Source: Betaproteobacteria bacterium (GTDB lineage: Bacteria > Pseudomonadota > Gammaproteobacteria > Burkholderiales > SG8-39). Taken from it: DNA of 9,212 bases. The first letter of the stretch is position 1. The number at the start of each line of letters is the position of its first letter. Positions 1 to 5,146 of the stretch are shown in pieces. Under the pieces are notes generated by a model that saw only the letters and a program-made list of their open reading frames with translations, ran no database searches and was not told where the DNA came from. The stretch covers positions 1 through 9,212 of the forward strand of contig JAABQT010000051.1 in the NCBI GenBank assembly GCA_011391295.1, written 5' to 3'. Made by a program: the position numbers and the translations under genes.

Positions 1-178
1 GGCACCGACCGGTATCCGAAAGGAGGAGGAGAATTCAGATACCGCTTCCTTTATACGCCGGCGCTGGAAAACGGTCCGTGTTCTATCGCACACCCCGGCA
101 CGATTTCTGTGAAACAGTTTGCCGGCCCGGACCCCGTCCGCGCCTCCCCCGGGGTAGATCTTCGTTTCGATGCGCATC
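1..178. other. Left-edge region with no assignable gene
   Basis: No protein family is recognisable on either strand. On the minus strand an ATG at 177-175, one base after the stop codon of the Rid-family gene, opens a frame that runs without a stop to the window edge (59 codons). Its first twenty or so codons have the local GC-rich third positions, but the rest (about 1-110) use mixed codons with many Arg and Ser and resemble nothing I know. A plus-strand frame is also open across the region. Other visible items are a purine run at 21-30, an EcoRI-type hexamer at 31-36 and a small GC hairpin (CGGAC, three-base loop, GTCCG) at 128-140 with no T-tract. The stretch is less GC-rich than its neighbours. 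It could hold the start of a gene continuing leftwards, or be intergenic. Confidence 0.4.
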
Positions 179-577
179 CTATTTCTTTCCGAGGTAGGCG
201 ACGGTTTCGATCTCGACCAGGGTTTGCGCGCCGGCGAGCGAGCGCACCTCGACCAGCGTGGAGGCCGGAAACTCGCCGCTGAAGAACTCGCGCCGCGCGC
301 GCCAGACCTCGGTGTTGTTCCTGATGTCGACCATGTAGATGGTCATCTTGACGATGTCGGCGAGGCTGCCGCCCGCCGCTTCGCAGATGCGCTGGATGCG
401 CGAGAAGACGTGCCTGGCCTGCTCGTACTCGTTGGCGCCCACCAGCGTCCGGCCGCCCTCGAAGGGGTGCGCCACCTGGCCGGCGATGAACAGAAAATCA
501 CCCGCGCGAATGCAGTTCGACCAGAGTCCCGGCTCGGCTTCGGCGAGGTTGGGGATGGCGACCCTGGTTCTGGGCAT
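179..577 (-). CDS. Rid-family (YjgF/YER057c/UK114) protein lacking the RidA arginine
   Basis: A complete 132-residue protein of the usual Rid length, a small trimeric cytoplasmic fold. Visible family features are the N-terminal strand block at residues 27-35 (DFLFIAGQV), the central helix with the ADIVKMTIYMVDI segment (73-85), and the C-terminal FPASTLVEV...VEIETVAY block (103-128). Classical RidA enzymes hydrolyse reactive enamine/imine intermediates from PLP enzymes using an arginine in a P-A-R motif. Here the motif reads P-A-S (residues 104-106), so the arginine is absent and imine deaminase activity should not be assumed. Rid subfamilies lacking this arginine are known and their roles are mostly unclear. 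The ATG at 577 is the first in-frame start; no strong ribosome-binding site precedes it. The gene lies 55 bases after the SGNH hydrolase on the same strand and is probably co-transcribed with it. Confidence 0.9.
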   Translation of the reverse strand: MPRTRVAIPNLAEAEPGLWSNCIRAGDFLFIAGQVAHPFEGGRTLVGANEYEQARHVFSRIQRICEAAGGSLADIVKMTIYMVDIRNNTEVWRARREFFSGEFPASTLVEVRSLAGAQTLVEIETVAYLGKK

Positions 578-632
578 GGCGGCGACAGGGGCCGGAACAG
601 CCCGTTACCCGAGAGGCGCAATCACTTGAGGA

Positions 633-1370
633 TCAGTGGCCGACGAGCCCCCGGAAGGTGTCCTCGATGACGCGGTGACCCTTGTTCGTGGGATGCACCT
701 CCAGCACCTCGATGCCCCTCTTCAGGTAGCGCTCGATCAGCAGCAGGCCGTGCTTGCCGAGGAAGGCGTTGTAGACGTCCGCCACGGCGAGCGCCTTGTC
801 CTTGCAGTCCGGGGAAAACAAGGCCACGCCCGCCACCGTCTGCGCCAGGACGGAATTGAAGACCGGCACCGCCTGGACGCTGAGGGCGATCTGGGGGATC
901 TCGTAAAGGTTGTGAATCAGGATGCGGCCGCCCGCGTCCATGCCCTTGCACAGCAGCGCCAGGCTGGCTCCCAGGTTTTCCGCGAACTTGTTCAAGACCT
1001 CCGGGAGCGCCGCAAAAGGGTCCGGACTTGCAAGCAGCGACAGCAGGTCATTGCCGCCGATGGAGATCGTGACGACGTGGGGGTCGAACCGGGCCACCTG
1101 CGGCACCTGGAAATTGAGCAGGTCCGAGCTGGTGGCGCCGGGCACGGAAGCGTTGTCGAAAAACACCGTGGTGATGCTGCCGAATGCACGCTCGAGATAG
1201 AGCTGGTAGGCGTAGCCGGAGGTGGCGGGCAGGGCCTTGTAGCCGGCGGCGATGCTGTCGCCCAGGGCCATGTAGCGCACGGTTGCCTCCACCGCCGGCA
1301 AGCGGGCGAGCCCGGCGGCGGGCAGGAACATCAGGGCGACGAAAACGTTGCGGATGATTTTCAGCATCAT
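633..1370 (-). CDS. SGNH/GDSL-family hydrolase, probably exported
   Basis: A 245-residue secreted esterase/lipase-type hydrolase. The N-terminus has a lysine and arginine followed by a hydrophobic stretch ending in Ala-rich residues (about 1-30), which is a plausible signal peptide, so the enzyme likely acts in the periplasm or outside. Block I, GDSIAAGY, places the nucleophile at Ser39. Block III, ISIGGND, gives the oxyanion Asn107. Block V, VHPTNKGH, gives the catalytic His226. The Asp usually three residues before that His is replaced by Leu, with Glu at minus two, so it may use a Ser-His dyad or a different acid. Three ATG codons are possible (1376, 1370, 1367). A GAGGAG ribosome-binding site at 1377-1382 directly abuts the first but lies six bases from the second, so I chose 1370. 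A promoter sits upstream at 1409-1437. Substrate unknown. Confidence 0.88.
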   Translation of the reverse strand: MMLKIIRNVFVALMFLPAAGLARLPAVEATVRYMALGDSIAAGYKALPATSGYAYQLYLERAFGSITTVFFDNASVPGATSSDLLNFQVPQVARFDPHVVTISIGGNDLLSLLASPDPFAALPEVLNKFAENLGASLALLCKGMDAGGRILIHNLYEIPQIALSVQAVPVFNSVLAQTVAGVALFSPDCKDKALAVADVYNAFLGKHGLLLIERYLKRGIEVLEVHPTNKGHRVIEDTFRGLVGH

Positions 1371-1376
1371 GGCCAT

Positions 1377-1382
1377 CTCCTC
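1377..1382 (-). promoter_or_regulatory. Ribosome-binding site of the SGNH hydrolase
   Basis: The minus strand reads GAGGAG here. It touches the first possible ATG (1376) with no spacer and stands six bases from the ATG at 1370, which favours the latter as the start. Confidence 0.7.
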
Positions 1383-1408
1383 ATGAACGCGGGGCGCTGC
1401 GGGCTGAA

Positions 1409-1437
1409 AGCATAGTCCTTGCGGGGTGCCAGTTCAA
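1409..1437 (-). promoter_or_regulatory. Sigma70-type promoter for the SGNH hydrolase-Rid pair
   Basis: On the minus strand, TTGAAC (plus positions 1432-1437, 4/6 to consensus) and TATGCT (1409-1414, 4/6) are separated by exactly 17 bases. Transcription would start near 1402, giving a leader of about 30 bases that contains the GAGGAG site. It is the best-formed promoter in the window. It lies between the antiporter remnant and the hydrolase, so the pair does not depend on transcription from the remnant. Confidence 0.6.
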
Positions 1438-1444
1438 GACGCCG

Positions 1445-1454
1445 GAGCCGGCTC
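1445..1454. repeat. 10-bp palindrome at the antiporter-remnant stop codon
   Basis: GAGCCGGCTC is a perfect palindrome overlapping the TGA stop (1453-1455) of the antiporter remnant. It has no T-tract on either side, so a terminator role is unsupported. Confidence 0.3.
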
Positions 1455-1668
1455 AGCGCCGCAGCAGTGGCGGGAGCGTGAGCCCCTGCACCAGGATGGA
1501 GACCACCACCACCACGTAGGTGACGGTGATCAGCGCGCTGCGCTCGGGCCCGGCGGGCAGCGACAGGGCGAGCGCGATGGTGGTGGGCAGCCGGATGAAG
1601 CGGTGGTTCGCCCAGCTGAAGAGCGCCGCGAGCGTGATCAGCGCCGCGGCGGTGTCGAGTGCCGCCAT
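1453..1668 (-). pseudogene. CPA1-type Na+/H+ antiporter remnant: N-terminus joined in frame to C-terminus
   Basis: This 71-codon frame begins MAALDTAAALITLAALF and continues through HRFIRLPTTI, which matches the first membrane helix and following loop of CPA1/NhaP-type cation:proton antiporters. It then passes directly into ALALSLPAGPER and TYVVVVVSILVQGLTL, which matches the last transmembrane region and end of the same family. A complete member has roughly 400 or more residues, so about 300 central residues are missing, including the ion-binding acidic helix. The reading frame is intact across the join, and the shared Ala-Leu codons there would suit a short-homology deletion. The start at 1668 fits the family N-terminus; the frame stays open upstream to an ATG at 1755, but those 29 residues look non-coding. 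I see no ribosome-binding site. It cannot be a working antiporter. Alternatives are an assembly error or a two-helix membrane peptide. Confidence 0.7.
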
Positions 1669-1738
1669 GGCGGGTTTGTGGCGCACGCCGCGGTCAACCG
1701 CGCCGGCGGCCGGGGCGTTGTTGCCGCATGGCGAGGCG

Positions 1739-1768
1739 ATTTTCTGTTTATACAAAATCTGAGATAAT
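1739..1768 (+). promoter_or_regulatory. AT-rich promoter/operator region of the HigB/HigA-type module
   Basis: An abrupt AT-rich stretch in GC-rich surroundings, immediately before the toxin start at 1772. It contains the imperfect palindrome TGTTTATACA (1745-1754, four of five pairs) and an ATTTT/AAAAT inverted pair (1739-1743 and 1754-1758). An extended minus-10-like TGAGATAAT is at 1760-1768. TATACA (1749-1754) as minus-10 would give an 11-base leader. GATAAT (1763-1768) would start transcription inside the toxin's first codons, so it may instead be part of an operator. No good minus-35 is visible for either. Self-repression by the HTH antitoxin at such sites is usual for these modules; here it is inferred. 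Confidence 0.4.
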
Positions 1769-1771
1769 CGC

Positions 1772-2101
1772 GTGAAGCCGGTTGTCTGGCTTGGCGACAG
1801 TCTTGCGCGGGTTCGGGACTTCGCGCCCGATGCGAGGCGCGAAGCCGGGCTGCAGCTCGGGCGCGTCCAGTTGGGCAGGGAACCGGTGGACTGGAAGCCG
1901 ATGCCTTCGGTTGGGCTCGGGGTGAATGAACTTCGGGTTCGCGCGGGGGGTGCAGTTCGTGTGATCTATATGGCGAAGTTCGTGGAGGCGGTGTACGTGC
2001 TGCACGCGTTTCAAAAGAAATCGCGCAAGACTGCGCGAACGCACATCGAGTTGGCGCGCCTGAGGTTCAGGTCGCTTGTTCGGGACAGGAGGCAGCATTG
2101 A
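1772..2101 (+). CDS. HigB/RelE-superfamily toxin (phage Gp49-like, DUF891)
   Basis: A 109-residue toxin of a type II toxin-antitoxin module. The family pattern is clear: the opening KPVVWLGDSLARVRDF (residues 2-17), the ARREAGLQLGRVQLG helix (21-35), the DWKPMPSVG turn (40-48), the core strands RVIYMAKF and AVYVLHAFQKKS (63-84), and a basic C-terminal helix. Relatives are ribosome-associated or free mRNA interferases; this exact activity is inferred. The GTG at 1772 is chosen because the conserved family sequence begins at residue 2. Its TGA stop overlaps the TTG start of the downstream antitoxin by four bases (TTGA), giving translational coupling in the toxin-first order typical of higBA. 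Codons such as GTT, CTT and AGT are more frequent than in neighbouring genes, which suggests acquisition by transfer. Confidence 0.88.
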   Translation: MKPVVWLGDSLARVRDFAPDARREAGLQLGRVQLGREPVDWKPMPSVGLGVNELRVRAGGAVRVIYMAKFVEAVYVLHAFQKKSRKTARTHIELARLRFRSLVRDRRQH

Positions 2102-2394
2102 CCGAAAAGCTCAAGTATGTCCGCGGCAGCGGAAACATCTTCATCGACCTCGGGTTCGACAAGGCCGAAGCCGAGAATCTGAAGCTCCGTTCTGAGCTGA
2201 TGATGCGTATTGAGGAGTTCTATGAGCGAAGCGGCATGACGCAGGCAGGCGCCGCCAAGGCGCTCGGCCTTACCCAGCCGCGCCTCAATTCCCTGCTCAC
2301 GGGAAAAATCGGCCTCTTCAGTCTCGATGCACTGGTCAACATTGCCACCCGCGCCGGGCTAAACGTGCGGCTGGTCGTGAAGAAGGCGGCTTGA
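2098..2394 (+). CDS. HigA-type XRE-family HTH antitoxin
   Basis: A 98-residue antitoxin paired with the preceding toxin. Residues 10-25 (GSGNIFIDLGF and following) are the N-terminal segment common in this antitoxin group. The helix-turn-helix spans about 36-90, with recognition features MTQAGAAKALGLTQPRLNSLL at 47-67, followed by FSLDALVNIATRAGLNVRLVV. The protein should bind and neutralise the toxin and repress the operon through the AT-rich site before the toxin gene. The TTG start at 2098 overlaps the toxin stop by four bases; there is no separate promoter between them. No key element seems missing, so the module looks intact. The exact operator is inferred. Confidence 0.88.
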   Translation: MTEKLKYVRGSGNIFIDLGFDKAEAENLKLRSELMMRIEEFYERSGMTQAGAAKALGLTQPRLNSLLTGKIGLFSLDALVNIATRAGLNVRLVVKKAA

Positions 2395-2430
2395 CTGCGG
2401 AAGTCGGGCGCTGACCTCGCGTCACCCGGG

Positions 2431-2470
2431 TACTGGTTAACCGTACAGTATTAGCCTATAGTCGCCCTCC
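2431..2470 (+). promoter_or_regulatory. Promoter-like region before the helicase, possible leaderless start
   Basis: TATAGT at 2457-2462 matches the minus-10 consensus at five of six positions. It would start transcription near 2469, one or two bases before the GTG at 2471. The minus-35 is poor (TGGTTA at 2434-2439, 17-base spacer). A GGTTAACC palindrome lies at 2435-2442. No Shine-Dalgarno sequence precedes the GTG; the bases just before it are pyrimidine-rich. Together these suggest a leaderless or nearly leaderless mRNA. Confidence 0.4.
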
Positions 2471-4462
2471 GTGGGCGCGATCGACGCATTCGAGAAGCTG
2501 AACGACCGGCAGCGCGAAGCGGCGCGCTTTGGCGCGGGACCGCTGCTCATCATCGCCGGCGCGGGCACCGGCAAGACCAACACCCTCGCGCACCGCGTCG
2601 CGCACCTGGTGCTCGAGGGAATCGCCCCGGAACGCATCCTCCTGCTCACCTTCACGCGACGCGCGGCGCAGGAGATGACGCGCCGCGCGCAGCGCATCGT
2701 CGGCGAAACGCTGCGCAGCGCGCGCCTGCCCTGGAGCGGGACCTTCCACTCGATCGCCAACCGCCTGATCCGCCGGCACAGCGCCAGGGTGGGGCTGGAT
2801 GAGCGCTTCAGCGTGCTCGATCGCGGCGACGCGGCGGACCTGATGGACGTGGTGCGCCACGAGCACGGGCTGTCGAAGACCGAGAAGCGCTTCCCGCGCA
2901 AGGACACCTGCCTCGCCATCTACTCGCACCGCGTGAACACCCAGGGCTCGCTCGCCGCGACGCTCGGCGCCGCGTTCCCGTGGTGCGCGGAGTGGGAAGA
3001 TGAACTGAAGAAACTGTTCGGCGCCTACGTGGAGCGCAAGCTGGCCAGCCAGGCGCTCGACTACGACGACCTGCTGCTCTATTGGCACGCGATGGTGGAG
3101 GACGCGGAACTCGCGCGCGGGATGAGCGCCGCCTGGGACCACGTGCTGGTGGATGAGTACCAGGACACCAACGTGCTGCAGGCGGAGATCCTGCAGCGCC
3201 TGCGCCCGGCGGGCGCGGGGCTGACGGTGGTGGGCGACGACGCGCAGGCGATCTACTCTTTTCGCGCCGCCACGGTGGAGAACATCCTCGAATTCGAGCA
3301 GCGCTACGCGGCGAGCGTGCTCAAGCTCGAGGAGAACTACCGCTCCACGCAGCCGGTGCTCGATGCCGCCAACGCGCTGATGCGCGAGGCCTCCAGGCAA
3401 TACCAGAAGGAACTGCGTTGCGCAAAGCCGCAGGGCGGCAAGCCGCGCTACGTGACGGTGGCGGATGACGCGGCGCAAGCCGCATACGTGGTGACGCGGG
3501 TGCTGGAAGCGCGCGAGCAGGGCGTGGAACTCAAGCGCCAGGCGGTGCTGTTTCGCTCCTCGCACCACGCGGACGTGCTGGAGCTCGAACTGGTGCGGCG
3601 GAACATTCCCTACGTGAAGTACGGCGGCCTCAAGTTCCTGGAGGCGGCGCACGTGAAGGACGCGCTGGCGGTGCTGCGCTGGGCGGACAACCCGAAGAAC
3701 CGCGTCGCGGCCTGGCGCGCGCTGCAGCTCCTGCCGGGCGTCGGGCCGAAGGGCGCGGAGCGGGCCTATGCCGGCTTCGAAGCCGCGAGCCACCGCTGGC
3801 AGGCGCTGAACACCGGTTCGGCCGCGTTCGATGCGCTGATGCTGTTTCTCGGTGGTGCGGATACTGCCTGGCCGGGGCAGCTGCAGCGCGTGCGCGAGTG
3901 GTACGAGCCGCTGCTCGAGCGCCTGCACGACGCACCCGAGGTGAGGGCAGGGGACCTCTTGCAGCTCGAGCGCGTGTCCACGAGTTTCGACACGCGCGAG
4001 AAATTCCTCACCGAGATGGCGCTCGACCCGCCCGCCAGGAGCGGCGACCTCGCGGGCACGCCGATGCTCGACGAGGACTACCTCATCCTGTCCACCGTGC
4101 ATTCGGCCAAGGGCCAGGAGTGGGAGTCGGTGCACCTGCTGAACGTGTCCGACGGCAACTTCCCCAACGAATTCGCCGCCGGCAAGCCCGAGCAGATCGA
4201 GGAGGAGCGGCGCCTGCTGTACGTGGCGATGACGCGCGCCAAGACGAACCTCGAGCTGATCGCGCCGATGAAGTACTACGTGACGCAGCAATCGCGCATG
4301 GGCGACCGGCACGTGTACGGCGCGAAGAGCCGCTTCCTCACGAAAAATGTGCTGGCCTGCTTCGAGCAGACCAGCTGGTCGGACGAACGCGTGCAAGACG
4401 ACGGCCGGTGCGCCAGCGCCCCGGTCGACGTGGCGGCCAAGCTGCGGGGGATGTGGGCCTGA
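2471..4462 (+). CDS. UvrD/Rep-type superfamily 1A DNA helicase
   Basis: A complete 663-residue ATP-dependent 3'-to-5' DNA helicase, close in length to Rep (about 670). All SF1A motifs are present in order: Q motif LNDRQREAARF (10-20), Walker A GAGTGKT (30-36), motif Ia LLLTFTRRAAQEM (57-69), Walker B VDEYQDTN (227-234), motif III GDDAQAIYSFRAA (255-267), motif IV ENYRST (288-293), motif V STVHSAKGQEW (541-551) and motif VI YVAMTRAK (584-591). No nuclease or other accessory domain is fused. The family unwinds DNA in repair and at stalled replication forks; this member's role is not shown by sequence. GTG at 2471 is the only start that keeps the N-terminal Q motif. It has no ribosome-binding site. 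The gene lies between two toxin-antitoxin modules on the same strand, 76 and 40 bases away. It is probably a chromosomal helicase paralogue and not part of a known defence system. Confidence 0.93.
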   Translation: MGAIDAFEKLNDRQREAARFGAGPLLIIAGAGTGKTNTLAHRVAHLVLEGIAPERILLLTFTRRAAQEMTRRAQRIVGETLRSARLPWSGTFHSIANRLIRRHSARVGLDERFSVLDRGDAADLMDVVRHEHGLSKTEKRFPRKDTCLAIYSHRVNTQGSLAATLGAAFPWCAEWEDELKKLFGAYVERKLASQALDYDDLLLYWHAMVEDAELARGMSAAWDHVLVDEYQDTNVLQAEILQRLRPAGAGLTVVGDDAQAIYSFRAATVENILEFEQRYAASVLKLEENYRSTQPVLDAANALMREASRQYQKELRCAKPQGGKPRYVTVADDAAQAAYVVTRVLEAREQGVELKRQAVLFRSSHHADVLELELVRRNIPYVKYGGLKFLEAAHVKDALAVLRWADNPKNRVAAWRALQLLPGVGPKGAERAYAGFEAASHRWQALNTGSAAFDALMLFLGGADTAWPGQLQRVREWYEPLLERLHDAPEVRAGDLLQLERVSTSFDTREKFLTEMALDPPARSGDLAGTPMLDEDYLILSTVHSAKGQEWESVHLLNVSDGNFPNEFAAGKPEQIEEERRLLYVAMTRAKTNLELIAPMKYYVTQQSRMGDRHVYGAKSRFLTKNVLACFEQTSWSDERVQDDGRCASAPVDVAAKLRGMWA

Positions 4463-4466
4463 GGTC

Positions 4467-4501
4467 TTGCAGGGGAACTGAAAAAGGACTAAATTCGGTC
4501 C
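4467..4501 (+). promoter_or_regulatory. Promoter and palindromic operator candidate for the Phd/ParE module
   Basis: TTGCAG (4467-4472, 3/6) and TAAATT (4490-4495, 4/6) are spaced by 17 bases. They would start transcription close to the ATG at 4503. The minus-10 lies inside the imperfect palindrome GGACTAAATTCGGTCC (4486-4501, six of eight pairs). Such placement suits self-repression by a Phd/YefM antitoxin, which is inferred. The nearest purine-rich run (AAGGA, 4484-4488) is 14 bases from the ATG, too far for a normal ribosome-binding site. Confidence 0.45.
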
Positions 4502-4502
4502 G

Positions 4503-4778
4503 ATGAAATATTCCACCAGAGTCAAGCCGATCAGCTACGTGAAGGCCAATGCTGCGGAGCTGATCCGCGAGCTCGGCGAAAAGCGCGAGCCGCTGATCAT
4601 CACGCAGAACGGCGAGGCGAAGGCAGTGATGCAGGACGTCGCGACTTACGAGCAAACTCAGGCTACGCTCGCGCTGCTCAAGATCCTTGCGCTGGGCAAT
4701 CGGGAAATTGAACAGGGCAAGGTGACACCCGTGGCAGAGGCATTCCGCCGTCTTCGGAAACAGCGGTCGCAGCGCTGA
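4503..4778 (+). CDS. Phd/YefM-family antitoxin
   Basis: A 91-residue antitoxin. The N-terminal DNA-binding fold is recognisable from PISYVKANAAELIRELGEKREPLIITQNGEAKAVMQDV: the strand and helix around 9-25, the REPLIITQNGEAKAVM hairpin at 28-43, and the following ATYEQTQATLALLKIL helix (47-62). The basic, charged C-terminus (about 65-91) is the part that normally wraps the toxin. It should repress its own operon, possibly at the palindrome 4486-4501, and neutralise the RelE/ParE-type toxin encoded next. The stop codon TGA shares its last base with the toxin ATG (TGATG), so translation is coupled. The length is normal and no defect is visible. Confidence 0.9.
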   Translation: MKYSTRVKPISYVKANAAELIRELGEKREPLIITQNGEAKAVMQDVATYEQTQATLALLKILALGNREIEQGKVTPVAEAFRRLRKQRSQR

Positions 4779-5104
4779 TGCGCTTCGAGGTGCTGCTGAC
4801 GGCCGGCGCCGTCCGCGACCTCCAGGAGATCGTCGACTGGATCGCGGCGCACGACGCGCCGGCCAGGGCGGACCACGTGCTGGAGAGAATCGAGGCCACC
4901 CTCGCGGGGCTTTCCCGGTTTCCCCTGCGCGGCGCCCGGCCGCGCGAGCTGCTCGCATTGGGAATGCGTGAATACAGGGAGACGTTCTTCAAGCCGTACC
5001 GGATCATCTACCGGGTGGAGGACAAGCGCGTGTACGTGTACCTGATCGCGGATGGCCGGCGCGACATGCAGGAGTTGCTCGCCAGGAGGCTGCTGGGAAG
5101 TTAG
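4778..5104 (+). CDS. RelE/ParE-superfamily toxin
   Basis: A 108-residue toxin following the Phd-type antitoxin with a one-base overlap. Recognisable parts are the opening MRFEVLLTAGAVRDLQEIVDWI (two N-terminal strand/helix elements, with AVRDLQEIVDWI at 11-22), the PLRGARPREL loop (49-58), and the core YRETFFKPYRIIYRV strand pair (66-80) with Arg75. The C-terminal block is VYVYLIADGRRDMQELL (85-101). Superfamily members either cleave mRNA at the ribosome (RelE) or poison gyrase (ParE); sequence alone does not decide which. The reading frame is intact and all core elements are present, so toxicity is plausible. It ends 42 bases before the stop of the convergent aldolase gene, with a small hairpin in between. 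Confidence 0.88.
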   Translation: MRFEVLLTAGAVRDLQEIVDWIAAHDAPARADHVLERIEATLAGLSRFPLRGARPRELLALGMREYRETFFKPYRIIYRVEDKRVYVYLIADGRRDMQELLARRLLGS

Positions 5105-5110
5105 CCGCCG

Positions 5111-5128
5111 TCGCCACGACGCTGGCGA
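5111..5128. repeat. Hairpin between convergent genes
   Basis: TCGCCA (5111-5116) and TGGCGA (5123-5128) form a perfect six-base stem with a six-base loop, between the toxin stop and the aldolase stop. There is no T-tract, so a terminator role for one or both genes is possible but unproven. Confidence 0.3.
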
Positions 5129-5134
5129 TGCGAT

Positions 5135-5146
5135 GCGCCCGGGCGC
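5135..5146. repeat. 12-bp perfect palindrome beside the aldolase stop
   Basis: GCGCCCGGGCGC is self-complementary and directly abuts the TGA (minus strand) of the aldolase gene. Together with the hairpin at 5111-5128 it makes this short convergent gap rich in inverted repeats. The sequence gives no function; it may contribute to transcript 3' ends. Confidence 0.3.

Noticed and set aside
128..140. Small GC hairpin downstream of the Rid gene as a terminator
   Set aside because: The stem is only five base pairs and is not followed by a T-tract on either strand.
636..1415. 259-codon plus-strand frame
   Set aside because: It is antisense to the SGNH hydrolase, whose catalytic blocks are intact; no ribosome-binding site or family match.
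1669..1755. Extension of the antiporter remnant to an ATG at 1755
   Set aside because: The extra 29 residues match no antiporter N-terminus and overlap the control region of the toxin-antitoxin module.
2456..4525. 689-codon open frame on the minus strand
   Set aside because: It lies fully antisense to the helicase, whose motifs are all intact. Its translation is rich in His, Arg, Ala and Val with no recognisable domain; it is a shadow of GC-rich codons.
1772..5104. A helicase-based antiphage defence system formed with the toxin-antitoxin pairs
   Set aside because: The helicase has no fused nuclease, sensor or other defence domain, and both toxin-antitoxin pairs are complete ordinary modules. 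Only adjacency supports the idea, so I kept it as a question of gene arrangement.
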